Origin: Erysipelotrichaceae bacterium
GTDB taxonomy: Bacteria; Bacillota_I; Bacilli_A; Erysipelotrichales; Erysipelotrichaceae
DNA: 23,671 bases
Direction: 5' to 3'
Assembly (NCBI GenBank): GCA_017418585.1
Contig: JAFONG010000229.1
Location: forward strand, 1 to 23,671
Shown piece after piece: positions 13,698 to 21,607 of this stretch. The translations under genes were made by a program, and so were the position numbers. Within the stretch, counting starts at the first letter, position 1; every line of letters starts with the position of its first letter. The notes beneath the pieces are model-generated. The model did not search any database and had not been told where the DNA came from. It saw only the letters and a list, made by a program, of their open reading frames with translations.

Positions 13698-15572
13698 TTA
13701 TTCCTCCTGTTTTGTTTTCTCTTCCTCTTCTTTCATCGCTTCTTCCCATTTTTCTTCCAGGGCGTGGATCTGGTTGTGGATCACGTCGATCTCGTCATCC
13801 AGTTCTGCCATCTTCTTCATGTCCTGGTAGTATTCCGGTTCATAGCGAAGCGCTCTTTTGTCTTCCAGTATATCTTCCATCAAAGATATCTCGTTTTCAA
13901 GTTTTTTGATGTTGTATTTCGGTTTCTGTTTCAGCTGTTTCAGCGGAACTTCCGGTTTTTCTTCCTTCTGTTCCGTCAGCTGTTCCTTGACTTTGGTATC
14001 GATGTAGTCCTTGTATCCGTCCAGATAGTATTCCACTTTATCCTTTTCGATGACCAGACAGGATGTCGCGATCTTCTTGATGAAGTATCTGTCGTGCGAT
14101 ACGAAGAGAATCGTTCCTTCGTACTCCTGCAAGGCATTTTCCAGAGCTTCCTTGGAGACGATATCCAGATGGTTGGTCGGCTCGTCCAGGATCAGGAAAT
14201 TGGCCTTCTTCATCATCAGTTTTGCCAGAGAAAGCCTTACCTTTTCCCCGCCTGAGAGGACATTGACTTCCTTGAATACCTCATCGGATGTGAACAGGAA
14301 AGCTCCCAGTACGGAACGGATCTTGTACATGTCCATGTCGGGATGTTCGTTCCAGAGTTCTTCCAGGACCGTATTGCCGCTGTGGAAATCAGCCAGATTC
14401 TGATCGAAGTAGCCGATCTCGATCTGATGTCCCAGCATCATGTATCCATCCAGAGGTTTAAGCTGTCCGACGATCGTCTTTAGCAGCGTAGACTTTCCGG
14501 TCCCGTTATCGCCCATGACGCAGATCCGATCACCTCTCATGATATTCAGGGTCACTTCCGCCAGTGGCTGATCGTAGCCGACCTTGAAGTTCTCCAGACT
14601 TAGAACGTTCCTTCCGCCTCTGACCTGACACTCGAAACGGGCCTTGAAGGCCTTCGTATCGGCTTTCTTCGGGTCCTCGATCTTCTCCATTCTTTCCAGA
14701 TACTTGATCTTGGATTGGGCGAAGGCAGCCTTGTTCTTTTTATAACGGAACTTCTCGATCAGCTCTTCCAGTCGCTTGATGTCTTTCTGCTGTCTCTTGT
14801 AGGCCGATTCCTGACGTATGAAGTCGTTCTTCTTCTGTTCCACGAAGGCGGTATAGTTTCCCGGATATCTTCTTATCGATCCGTATTCCAGTTCATAGAC
14901 CACGTTGACGCAATGGTCCAGAAAAGTACGGTCGTGGGATACCAGAACCATGGCCTTCTTGTATTTGGCGAGATACCCTTCCAGCCATTCGATCGTACTT
15001 AAATCAAGATGATTGGTAGGCTCGTCAAGCAGCAGCAGGTCCGGCTTTGCCAGCAGTAAAGAAGCGAATGCGATCTTTGTCTTCTCTCCTCCCGAGAAGG
15101 AAGAGACAGGACGATCCAGATCTTCATCCCTGAAACCGAATCCGTGCAGTACCGTCAGCATTTCGCTTTGATACGTATATCCTCCCAGATAGCGGTATTC
15201 CTCTTCCAGCCTGGTATATCTGGCGATGAGTTTTTCATCGTGGTTCGTCTTGAGCTCTTCCGAGAGATCTTCCATCTCTTTTTCTGTCTCCAGGATCTTC
15301 GCAAAGACTTCGTTAAACGTCTCTCTTAAGGTCTTTTCCGACTGTGCCAGAGCATTCTGTTTCAGATAGGAAATCACCGTCTTACCCGATTTGATTACCT
15401 GTCCGGAAGAAAGCTCGCACTCTCCTGTAAGTACTTTTAAAAGAGTGGTCTTGCCACTCCCGTTACGGCCAACCAGAGCGATCCTTTCGTTCTCGTTCAC
15501 CGTGAAGTCAATATGTTCAAATACATCATTGGCACCGAAAAACACCGTGCCGTCTGAAATCTGTACAATCAT
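13698..15572 (-). CDS. ydiF: ABC-F family ATPase, YdiF-like translation factor
   Basis: A soluble protein of 624 residues with two ABC domains in one chain and no membrane segments. First domain: Walker A GRNGSGKTT (35-43), signature FSGGEKTK (159-166), Walker B LLLLDEPTNHLD (179-190). A charged interdomain linker (about 240-315, with KIKYLERMEKIEDPKK) is the part that reaches the peptidyl-tRNA site in ABC-F proteins. Second domain: Walker A GDNGTGKST (354-362), signature LSGGEKVR (439-446), Walker B FLILDEPTNHLD (459-470). A lysine- and glutamate-rich C-terminal coiled coil (about 530-624) resembles YdiF. Such proteins act on stalled ribosomes; some relatives confer drug resistance, but this context (next to asnS) argues for housekeeping. 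No strong SD precedes ATG 15572. Confidence 0.88.
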   Translation of the reverse strand: MIVQISDGTVFFGANDVFEHIDFTVNENERIALVGRNGSGKTTLLKVLTGECELSSGQVIKSGKTVISYLKQNALAQSEKTLRETFNEVFAKILETEKEMEDLSEELKTNHDEKLIARYTRLEEEYRYLGGYTYQSEMLTVLHGFGFRDEDLDRPVSSFSGGEKTKIAFASLLLAKPDLLLLDEPTNHLDLSTIEWLEGYLAKYKKAMVLVSHDRTFLDHCVNVVYELEYGSIRRYPGNYTAFVEQKKNDFIRQESAYKRQQKDIKRLEELIEKFRYKKNKAAFAQSKIKYLERMEKIEDPKKADTKAFKARFECQVRGGRNVLSLENFKVGYDQPLAEVTLNIMRGDRICVMGDNGTGKSTLLKTIVGQLKPLDGYMMLGHQIEIGYFDQNLADFHSGNTVLEELWNEHPDMDMYKIRSVLGAFLFTSDEVFKEVNVLSGGEKVRLSLAKLMMKKANFLILDEPTNHLDIVSKEALENALQEYEGTILFVSHDRYFIKKIATSCLVIEKDKVEYYLDGYKDYIDTKVKEQLTEQKEEKPEVPLKQLKQKPKYNIKKLENEISLMEDILEDKRALRYEPEYYQDMKKMAELDDEIDVIHNQIHALEEKWEEAMKEEEEKTKQEE

Positions 15573-15578
15573 TTCTTA

Positions 15579-16958
15579 TTACAGGATCAGGTTCTTTGGT
15601 GTGCGAGGATAAGGCAGGACGTCCCTGATGTTCTCCATACCGGTCAGATACATAACCATTCTCTCGAAACCGAGACCGAAACCGGCATGCTTGCATCCGC
15701 CGAACCTTCTTGTATCCAGATACCATTCATAGGCATCCCTGTCGAGTCCGAGCTCCTCCATCCTCTGGACGAGTTTATCGATACGTTCTTCTCTCTGTGA
15801 ACCGCCGACCAGTTCACCGACATGCGGTACCAGCAGGTCACATGCAGCAACCGTCTTTCCGTCATCGTTGAGTCTCATATAGAAGGCCTTGATGTCTTTC
15901 GGATAATCGGTCAGGAAGACCGGACCCTTAACGACCTGCTCACAGAGGTATCTCTCATGTTCGGTATTCAGATCCATACCCCAGGATACCTTGTTTTCAA
16001 ATTCAACCGGGGCCTTAAGAAGGATATCGATCGCTTCGGTATAAGGCATTCTCCTGAAGGAAGAGTTGTAGACATGGTCCAGTCTTTCAAGTAAAGTCTT
16101 GTCGATCATGGTGTTAAAGAAGTTCATCTCTTCCGGACACTCTTTTCTGACGTAATCGATGCAGTACTTGACCATGTCTTCGATCAGCTGCATGTCGTCT
16201 TCCAGATCCGCGAATGCGATCTCCGGTTCGATCATCCAGAATTCGGAAGCATGGGTCTTGGTATTGGAGTTCTCCGAACGGAAAGTCGGACCAAAGGTAT
16301 AGACATCTCTGAAAGCCATCGCAAAACTCTCGACGTGCAGCTGTCCGGAAACGGTCAGTCTGGCCTGCTTGCCAAAGAAGTCCTCTTCATAATTGCCGTC
16401 GTCCCTGGTCGTGACAGTGAATACCTGTCCCGCTCCTTCCGCATCCGTTCCGGTAATGATCGGGGTATGCACATAGACAAATCCCTGTCCCTGGAAGAAC
16501 TCGTGAATGGCCATCGCCAGAGCCGAACGGACTCTGAACACCGCCATGAAGGTATTGGTACGAGGTCTAAGATGAGGGATCTCTCTTAAGAATTCGAAAG
16601 TATGTCTCTTTTTCTGTAAAGGATAGGTCTCATCGGAATCGCCTTCGATCTCGATGGATGTTGCCAGGATCTCGAACGGCTGCTTGTTTTGCGGTGTTGA
16701 GACAAACTTGCCGATGACATAAATCGCTGAACCCGTCAGCAGATGGGAAACCTGGTCGTGATTCTCCAGATCCGGATTATAGACGATCTGAATGTTTTTA
16801 AAATAGGTACCGTCGTTCAGTTCGATAAAACCGATCTGACCGTTGTCCCTGTTTGTTCTGACCCAGCCTTCTACGGAAACGTATTCCAGCTGATCCAGTT
16901 CCATCTGTGATGCGCTCACAGCCATCTCATACAATTCTCTAGCAAAATATAAATCCAT
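15579..16958 (-). CDS. asnS: Asparaginyl-tRNA synthetase AsnS
   Basis: Charges tRNA-Asn with asparagine in the cytoplasm. The 459-residue class IIb enzyme has an N-terminal OB-fold anticodon-binding domain (about 25-110, VEGWVRTNRDNGQIGFIELNDG), a linker, motif 2 as FRSENSNTKTHASEFWMIEPE (about 227-247), which distinguishes AsnRS from AspRS, and motif 3 as GFGLGFERMVMYLTG (about 426-440) with the ATP-binding Arg. It ends in VLPYPRTPKNLIL. ATG 16958 is set by AAGGGGG, 10 bases after the rex stop. It shares an operon with rex and the ABC-F gene. Its presence suggests direct charging of Asn-tRNA; a GatCAB bypass cannot be excluded from this window. Confidence 0.95.
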   Translation of the reverse strand: MDLYFARELYEMAVSASQMELDQLEYVSVEGWVRTNRDNGQIGFIELNDGTYFKNIQIVYNPDLENHDQVSHLLTGSAIYVIGKFVSTPQNKQPFEILATSIEIEGDSDETYPLQKKRHTFEFLREIPHLRPRTNTFMAVFRVRSALAMAIHEFFQGQGFVYVHTPIITGTDAEGAGQVFTVTTRDDGNYEEDFFGKQARLTVSGQLHVESFAMAFRDVYTFGPTFRSENSNTKTHASEFWMIEPEIAFADLEDDMQLIEDMVKYCIDYVRKECPEEMNFFNTMIDKTLLERLDHVYNSSFRRMPYTEAIDILLKAPVEFENKVSWGMDLNTEHERYLCEQVVKGPVFLTDYPKDIKAFYMRLNDDGKTVAACDLLVPHVGELVGGSQREERIDKLVQRMEELGLDRDAYEWYLDTRRFGGCKHAGFGLGFERMVMYLTGMENIRDVLPYPRTPKNLIL

Positions 16959-16968
16959 ATAGACCCCC

Positions 16969-17592
16969 TTATTTGTTCATTGAATTCACTTCAAAGACAA
17001 GTTCCTGTATCGTCGATACCACATCGACATCTCTTTTAATCATCCCCTCAGGAAGCACAAAGTGTTCCCTGGTAAAATTCACGATCCCCTTGACACCCAG
17101 GTCATGAAGCTGATTGACGATCTCCTGTGCACCGGAAGGAATGCAAAGTATGGCGATCTCGCATCCTTTCGGCATCTTCTCTTTCAGCTGAGATATATGA
17201 TAGACAGGCACGTTGACCTTAGGCTCCCTGTTTCTTTTCTCCGGTATGATATCGAAAGCGCAGACGATCTCTCCGGCAACATGGTTCCAGTTGTTGTAGT
17301 TGAGAATGGCCGTGCCAAGCCTTCCTACGCCGATCAGGATCATCTTTTCGTCGTAGTCTTCTCCCAGCTCCCTGGCAAAAATGCTGATCAGTTCATCCAC
17401 ATCGTAGCCGTAGCCCTGCTTCCCCAGCTGACCGATCAAGGAAAAATCACGACGTATCGTCGTCGGCTTGATGTCAACGTATTGAGAAAGTTCGGCCGAC
17501 ATGATCTTCTTTATTCCCTCATCAGAAAGCTTTCTCAACGCTTTCAGATAAACGGGATATCTTCTCAGTGTCGCTTTTGAAATCTCACCCAT
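16969..17592 (-). CDS. rex: Redox-sensing transcriptional repressor Rex
   Basis: A 207-residue DNA-binding protein that senses the NADH/NAD+ ratio and represses fermentation and respiration genes when NADH is low. The N-terminal winged helix contains ISKATLRRYPVYLKALRKL and LSQYVDIKPTTIRRDFSLIG, then GKQGYGYDV. The Rossmann fold starts at MILIGVGRLGTAI (about 84-96, GxGxxG), followed by AFDIIPEKRN, with a swapped C-terminal helix at the end. The start ATG at 17592 has no SD, and a strong promoter sits so close that the leader would be only about 5 bases. A Rex-operator-like palindrome overlaps the -35, so autoregulation is likely. It shares a transcript with asnS and genes downstream. Confidence 0.95.
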   Translation of the reverse strand: MGEISKATLRRYPVYLKALRKLSDEGIKKIMSAELSQYVDIKPTTIRRDFSLIGQLGKQGYGYDVDELISIFARELGEDYDEKMILIGVGRLGTAILNYNNWNHVAGEIVCAFDIIPEKRNREPKVNVPVYHISQLKEKMPKGCEIAILCIPSGAQEIVNQLHDLGVKGIVNFTREHFVLPEGMIKRDVDVVSTIQELVFEVNSMNK

Positions 17593-17603
17593 AGAACAGT
17601 TTT

Positions 17604-17632
17604 ATTATATATGAACCCTTCTTATTTGTGAA
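17604..17632 (-). promoter_or_regulatory. Sigma-A promoter of the rex operon
   Basis: On the minus strand TTCACA (17627-17632; 5 of 6 to TTGACA), a 17-base spacer and a perfect TATAAT (17604-17609). Only 11 bases separate the -10 from the rex ATG, so transcription should start near 17597 and the mRNA would be almost leaderless. Confidence 0.75.
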
Positions 17633-17643
17633 GAATCTGACAA
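17626..17643 (-). promoter_or_regulatory. Putative Rex operator
   Basis: The minus strand reads TTGTCAGATTCTTCACAA; compared with the Rex consensus TTGTGAANNNNTTCACAA, one half is exact and the other matches 5 of 7. It is flanked by A/T and covers the -35 box of the rex promoter, the expected place for autorepression. Confidence 0.6.
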
Positions 17644-17649
17644 TATTCA

Positions 17650-19083
17650 CTAGTCTTCGATCGACATCGAAGGCATGCTTGGAGCATCCAGATCGACGAA
17701 TTTCTCGTGTTTCAGATAATGCAGCGCCGCGCAGGCGATCATCAGAGCGTTGTCCGTGCAGTATTTCAGAGGCGGCAGGATCAGATCATGGTCCGCGAAA
17801 CGTTCCTGCATCAGCTCCCTTAGACGGGAATTGGCGGCAACGCCGCCTGCCAGTACGACAGAACGGCACGGATACTCCTTCAATGCTTCTTCCGTCTTGT
17901 TTACGAGTACATTCAATGCCGTTTCCTGGAAAGCGTAAGCCAGGTCGTTCTTGTTGATCTCGTTGCCGTCGGCTTCTTCTTTCTTTACTAGCTGCAGTAC
18001 CGCATTCTTTAAACCTGAGAAGGAGAAATCATAGGCGTCCACTTTCGGTGTCGGCAGATGATAGTGCGGCTTCCCTTCCCTGGCCAGTTTATCGATGATC
18101 GGCCCTCCTGGATAGCCTTCCTGCATCACTCTTGCGACCTTGTCGTAAGCCTCTCCGATCGCATCATCCAGAGTCGTACCGACAATCCTGAACGACTCGT
18201 CATTTTCGATATATACCAGTTCCGTATGACCGCCGCTGACGACTAATGCCATTACCGGATAGCTTAAAGGCTTGATCAGTTCGTTGATGAAAATATGTCC
18301 CTTCAGATGATGAACTCCGATCAGAGGCTTGTCATAGAAGAAAGCCAAAGACTTGGCAGCGATGCCGCCGACATGAAGAGAACCGATCAGACCCGGTCCG
18401 ATCGTATAGGCGATCGCATCCACATCTTCAACCTTTATCTTTGCCTGTTCTACCGCTTCCTTGATGATGGTGGAGATCTGCTCCACGTGCATTCTTGACG
18501 CCACTTCAGGAACCACGCCGCCGAAACGGGCATGGACATCGATCTGGGAAGTGACAACGGAACTGTAGACGTTCAGTTCTTCATCGATGATGGCGCAGGC
18601 CGTCTCGTCGCAGCTCGATTCAATTGCCAGGATTTTTCTCGGTTTCGCTTCAATCAGTCCCTTGATCATGTCATAGGCGTCAGAGCCGTTTTCATAGTAG
18701 TTCTTTCTGGTCCTGACCGTGGTGAAACCGTTCATCTTATACAGCTTGATCGCATCGTCGTTCTTGACATCTACTTCCAGATGCATGAACTCGCATCCTC
18801 TTTCCTTGGCGATATGGGTCAGATGTTTCAGCATCTTTCTTCCATATCCTCTATGACGGTAGTCTCTTTTTACTACGATCTTGGTCAGATCGCAGTTCTC
18901 AAACATATACCAGAGTTCGCCATAGGCGATCACTTCGCCATTTTCGATATCGGCATAAAGCTCGCCGATTTCAGAATCGTTCAGTTCATTCTCGAAATAA
19001 TCCCTGTTCCAAGGATGATCAAAAGAATCCTTTTCGATTTCCACGACCTGATCCAGGTCTTCCTTCTTCATTCTCTCTATCAT
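17650..19083 (-). CDS. tsaD: Fused RimI acetyltransferase - TsaD t6A synthase subunit
   Basis: One uninterrupted frame of 477 residues joins two enzymes. Residues 1-142 are a RimI-like GNAT domain: MIERMKKEDLDQVVEIEKDSF, acetyl-CoA loop RHRGYGRKML (about 76-85), LEVDVKNDDAIKLYKMNGF, and GSDAYDMIKGL. After about six linker residues (IEAKPR), TsaD starts at KILAIESSCDET (150-161) and has GPGLIGSLHVGG (229-240), HHLKGHIF (258-265, metal-binding His), SGGHTEL (283-289) and a late CTDNALMIA. TsaD transfers threonylcarbamoyl to A37 of tRNA; RimI acetylates the N-terminus of ribosomal protein S18. ATG 19083 overlaps the tsaB stop as ATGA. An in-frame extension to 19152 exists but would overlap tsaB by 73 bases. 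The TsaD part is about 328 residues, near normal. Confidence 0.92.
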   Translation of the reverse strand: MIERMKKEDLDQVVEIEKDSFDHPWNRDYFENELNDSEIGELYADIENGEVIAYGELWYMFENCDLTKIVVKRDYRHRGYGRKMLKHLTHIAKERGCEFMHLEVDVKNDDAIKLYKMNGFTTVRTRKNYYENGSDAYDMIKGLIEAKPRKILAIESSCDETACAIIDEELNVYSSVVTSQIDVHARFGGVVPEVASRMHVEQISTIIKEAVEQAKIKVEDVDAIAYTIGPGLIGSLHVGGIAAKSLAFFYDKPLIGVHHLKGHIFINELIKPLSYPVMALVVSGGHTELVYIENDESFRIVGTTLDDAIGEAYDKVARVMQEGYPGGPIIDKLAREGKPHYHLPTPKVDAYDFSFSGLKNAVLQLVKKEEADGNEINKNDLAYAFQETALNVLVNKTEEALKEYPCRSVVLAGGVAANSRLRELMQERFADHDLILPPLKYCTDNALMIACAALHYLKHEKFVDLDAPSMPSMSIED

Positions 19084-19667
19084 CGCCGGTAACTCTCGCT
19101 TTCTTTCAGATACTTCGGCGTCAGATAGGCGATCTGATCGGCCTTCTTCCACATCGGTCTTGTCAGCAGGAAAGCCTGCGGTATATTTCCGTAGTCGTTT
19201 TCTCTGCCCAGCAATGCGCCGTCACCGACTACCAGATAGTCCTTCGCATCGATCTCTTTAATCGGCAAAGCGCAGTCTTCCATGATGACTTCGCTGCCGT
19301 TGTAGATACCTACATAGACCCGGTCCGCTCTGGCGTCCATCACAGCCATGCAGTTGCTGCGGTTAGCCGCATACAGTCTTAAGGATGAGATCGTATAGAC
19401 ATCGCAGGGTTTCAGCTCTCCGATTACCTTGGCGATCGTCATCGCAATACGTACACCGGTATAGGAACCCGGTCCCTCGCTGATGCAGATGGAATCGATC
19501 TCTTCTTTTCTCACTCCCGCTGCTGAAAAAACTTCTTTTATAGCCGTAAATACCTGTTCCGACTGCTGCTTGAAGCATTCTTTCGAATAAGCGGCAATGA
19601 TCTGATCATCTCTGATCAAAGCGCAGGTCAGATACTTGTAGGCCGTATCAATGCACAGTGTTAACAT
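19080..19667 (-). CDS. tsaB: t6A biosynthesis protein TsaB
   Basis: An ASKHA-fold, catalytically inactive relative of TsaD that dimerises with it and is needed for t6A formation. The chain is 195 residues, a little shorter than the usual 220-235. It begins MLTLCIDTAYKYLTCAL and has the family hallmark EGPGSYTGVRIA (64-75) followed by ISSLRLYA. The C-terminal part PKYLKESESYRR matches the normal PxYLR end. A strong AAAGGAGATGAC site precedes ATG 19667, and the gene overlaps the end of tsaE by 7 bases. It is followed by the RimI-TsaD fusion through an ATGA overlap, so the t6A components are translated in one coupled block. Confidence 0.92.
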   Translation of the reverse strand: MLTLCIDTAYKYLTCALIRDDQIIAAYSKECFKQQSEQVFTAIKEVFSAAGVRKEEIDSICISEGPGSYTGVRIAMTIAKVIGELKPCDVYTISSLRLYAANRSNCMAVMDARADRVYVGIYNGSEVIMEDCALPIKEIDAKDYLVVGDGALLGRENDYGNIPQAFLLTRPMWKKADQIAYLTPKYLKESESYRR

Positions 19668-20098
19668 GTCATCTCCTTTGCTATGGATTCATATCTCTCT
19701 CCATGAGGAATAAACGTTATCTCTCTGGTATTGTCATCGATATACTGAAACGAGACTTCCAGATATTCTTCCGGAAGGTAAGTTCGATAGTATTCCGGCC
19801 ATTCAATGACCGTGATCCCTTCATCGGCAAGTTCGCTGATGCCCAGATCATACTCGTTGTTTTCCAGCCGATAGGCATCGATGTGGAACAGCTGGCTGTT
19901 TCCCTGATGGATCTTCAGAATGGTAAAAGTCGGTGAATTGATCACATCCTTTACCTGCAAAGCCTTGCCGATGCCCTTGGTAAAAGTCGTCTTGCCTCCC
20001 GCAAGATCTCCCTTCAAGGCTACTGTCATTCCCGTTTCCAGCATATCTCCAAGCTTTTCCCCGAGAGCGATCGTTTCTGTTTCAGAATGAGTTATCAT
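19661..20098 (-). CDS. tsaE: t6A biosynthesis ATPase TsaE
   Basis: A P-loop ATPase that resets the TsaB-TsaD complex. Taking ATG 20098 as start gives 145 residues; ATG 20104 would add Met-Val. Walker A is GDLAGGKTTFTKG (30-42), followed by SPTFTI and the FHIDAYRLE motif, with VIEWPEYY further on, all typical. No SD stands before either ATG. A TATACT -10-like box at 20108-20113 is only 9 bases before ATG 20098, which would leave a leader of a few bases and makes 20098 more likely than 20104. It is the first gene of tsaE-tsaB-rimI/tsaD. Confidence 0.92.
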   Translation of the reverse strand: MITHSETETIALGEKLGDMLETGMTVALKGDLAGGKTTFTKGIGKALQVKDVINSPTFTILKIHQGNSQLFHIDAYRLENNEYDLGISELADEGITVIEWPEYYRTYLPEEYLEVSFQYIDDNTREITFIPHGERYESIAKEMTC

Positions 20099-20107
20099 AA
20101 CCATTTA

Positions 20108-20134
20108 AGTATAACGCATTTTAGATAAAAATGC
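20108..20134 (-). promoter_or_regulatory. Putative tsaE promoter with overlapping inverted repeat
   Basis: On the minus strand TATACT (20108-20113) serves as a -10. Immediately upstream, GCATTTT (20128-20134 on the plus strand, AAAATGC) pairs with AAAATGC (20116-20122) across 5 bases, covering the spacer and -35 area. No good -35 hexamer is seen, so either the promoter is weak or the repeat is an operator. Confidence 0.4.
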
Positions 20135-20165
20135 CTCTATTCCTAAGGATTTCCATCTATCGGCA

Positions 20166-20182
20166 AAACCGGTTTATATAGT
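20166..20182 (+). promoter_or_regulatory. Putative promoter/operator of the MFS transporter gene
   Basis: TATAGT (20177-20182) resembles a -10 box, and the perfect palindrome AAACCGGTTT (20166-20175) lies directly upstream in the spacer, a typical operator position. No clear -35 was found. Transcription would begin near 20189, after the first in-frame ATG (20186). Confidence 0.35.
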
Positions 20183-20200
20183 ATTATGGAAGTATACAGG

Positions 20201-21547
20201 ATGGTAAACAATATGAAACTCAACTACAAACGTACATTTATCGTTGGACTTGCCTTTTTGTCCATCTGCGCTTTCTGGCAGATGTACGACAATGTCATTC
20301 CTTTGATTCTCACCAATACCTTTCACTTGAACGAGACATACACCGGAGCAATCATGGCTGCAGACAACGTTCTTGCCCTGATATTGCTTCCTTTGTTTGG
20401 ATCTCTCTCGGATAAGATAGACACCAGAATCGGCAAGAGAATGCCTTTCATTCTCTTTGGAACGGGATTCGCGATCGTTCTCATGAACATCCTTCCGATC
20501 CTGGACAATTCCTACTACACTGCCGGCAGCATTACGAAGATCGTCTTCTTCGTCATCATACTGGGCCTGCTGCTGATCTCCATGGGAACCTACAGATCCC
20601 CTGCCGTCGCCCTGATGCCTGATGTAACGCCGAAACCGTTAAGATCAAAGGCCAACGCCATCATCAACCTGATGGGTGCAGTCGGAGGCATCATCTATCT
20701 GGCGATTGCCGCGGTTCTTTATCCGAATTCCAAGACCCAGGGTCTTGCGCATATCAACTATCAGATCCTGTTCGTTGCCGTATCCGCAATCATGCTTGTA
20801 TCGGTTGGCCTGCTCTATCTGATCATCAAGGAACCGAAACTGGTTGAAGAAAACAAGGAACTTGAGCAGCAGCATCCGGAATGGAATCTGGCGGAAGACG
20901 ACGGTTCCGGACATGAAAAGCTTCCGAAAGAAGTCAAAAGATCGCTGGGATTCCTGCTGGCATCCATCGCTTTGTGGTTCATCGGCTACAACGCCGTTAC
21001 GACCTGGTTCACGACTTATGTATCCGTGGTCATGGGCCAGGGCCTTGGCGGAGCCTCTACCTGTCTGCTGATCGCCACGGCCGGAGCAATCATCTCCTAC
21101 ATCCCGATCGGAAACCTGGCTTCCAAAATCGGCAGAAAGAAAACCATCATGATGGGTATCATTCTTCTGGCGACGATGTTCTTTGCCGGATTTGTTCTTA
21201 CCAGCATCTTCAAGGAAATCAACGTGATCATGTTCATAAGCTTCGCTTTGGTTGGATTGGCGTGGGCGGCGATCAACGTCAACTCGCTGCCGATGGTCGT
21301 AGAAATGTGCAAGGGTTCCGATATCGGTAAATTCACCGGCTACTACTACACCGCATCCATGGCCGCCCAGATCGTAACGCCGATGTTCGCAGGAACTCTG
21401 ATGAGACTGATCTCCTACAAGATTCTGTTCATCTATGCCGCCTTCTTCGTCCTGTTCTCGTTCGTAACGATGACCCAGGTCAAGCACGGCGACCAGAAAG
21501 CCGAATCGAAAAAAGGCCTGGAAGCGTTCGAAGACATGCCTGATTAA
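20201..21547 (+). CDS. MFS transporter, SLC45/GPH-like sugar carrier type
   Basis: A 12-segment membrane carrier of about 448 residues. The segment after TM2 (FGSLSDKIDTRIGKRMPFILFG) is the MFS signature A loop, with the K/RxGKRxPF form typical of the sucrose-carrier (SLC45) and GPH groups. A hydrophilic central loop (about 220-250, HPEWNLAEDDGSGHEKLPKEVKR) divides the two six-helix halves; the second half repeats the signature as GNLASKIGRKKTIMMG. The start is unsure: ATG 20186 is probably upstream of the transcript, ATG 20201 has GGAAG 8 bases ahead, and ATG 20213 is also possible. It stands alone, divergent from tsaE, with a terminator just after TAA. The substrate is not shown; a sugar or glycoside is a guess. 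Confidence 0.8.
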   Translation: MVNNMKLNYKRTFIVGLAFLSICAFWQMYDNVIPLILTNTFHLNETYTGAIMAADNVLALILLPLFGSLSDKIDTRIGKRMPFILFGTGFAIVLMNILPILDNSYYTAGSITKIVFFVIILGLLLISMGTYRSPAVALMPDVTPKPLRSKANAIINLMGAVGGIIYLAIAAVLYPNSKTQGLAHINYQILFVAVSAIMLVSVGLLYLIIKEPKLVEENKELEQQHPEWNLAEDDGSGHEKLPKEVKRSLGFLLASIALWFIGYNAVTTWFTTYVSVVMGQGLGGASTCLLIATAGAIISYIPIGNLASKIGRKKTIMMGIILLATMFFAGFVLTSIFKEINVIMFISFALVGLAWAAINVNSLPMVVEMCKGSDIGKFTGYYYTASMAAQIVTPMFAGTLMRLISYKILFIYAAFFVLFSFVTMTQVKHGDQKAESKKGLEAFEDMPD

Positions 21548-21571
21548 AAAGCCGATCAATCGGCTTTTTTT
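21546..21571 (+). terminator. Bidirectional intrinsic terminator
   Basis: AAAAAGCCGA, loop TCAA, then TCGGCTTTTTTT. It overlaps the MFS stop codon and has T runs in both directions (seven on the plus strand, five on the minus), so it also serves the convergent membrane-protein gene ending at 21608. Confidence 0.9.
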
Positions 21572-21607
21572 ATTTCTATATGATCTGATAATGAAGAATC
21601 CTATGGT

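Noticed and set aside
13698..15572. The ABC-F protein as an antibiotic-resistance determinant
   Set aside because: It looks like the housekeeping YdiF type, sits in a conserved-looking operon with asnS, and shows no sign of transfer.
18532..19092. Plus-strand frames opposite rimI/tsaD, ydiF (13764-14255), tldE (11839-12345) and others
   Set aside because: All mirror strong minus-strand genes, lack ribosome sites and show no recognisable protein family.
19084..19152. A 23-residue N-terminal extension of the RimI-TsaD protein
   Set aside because: It would overlap tsaB by 73 bases, while ATG 19083 gives the usual ATGA coupling and a normal RimI N-terminus.
20645..21559. 304-codon minus-strand frame opposite the MFS transporter
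   Set aside because: A His/Asp/Arg-rich composition without domains, lying entirely over the carrier and its terminator; a shadow frame.
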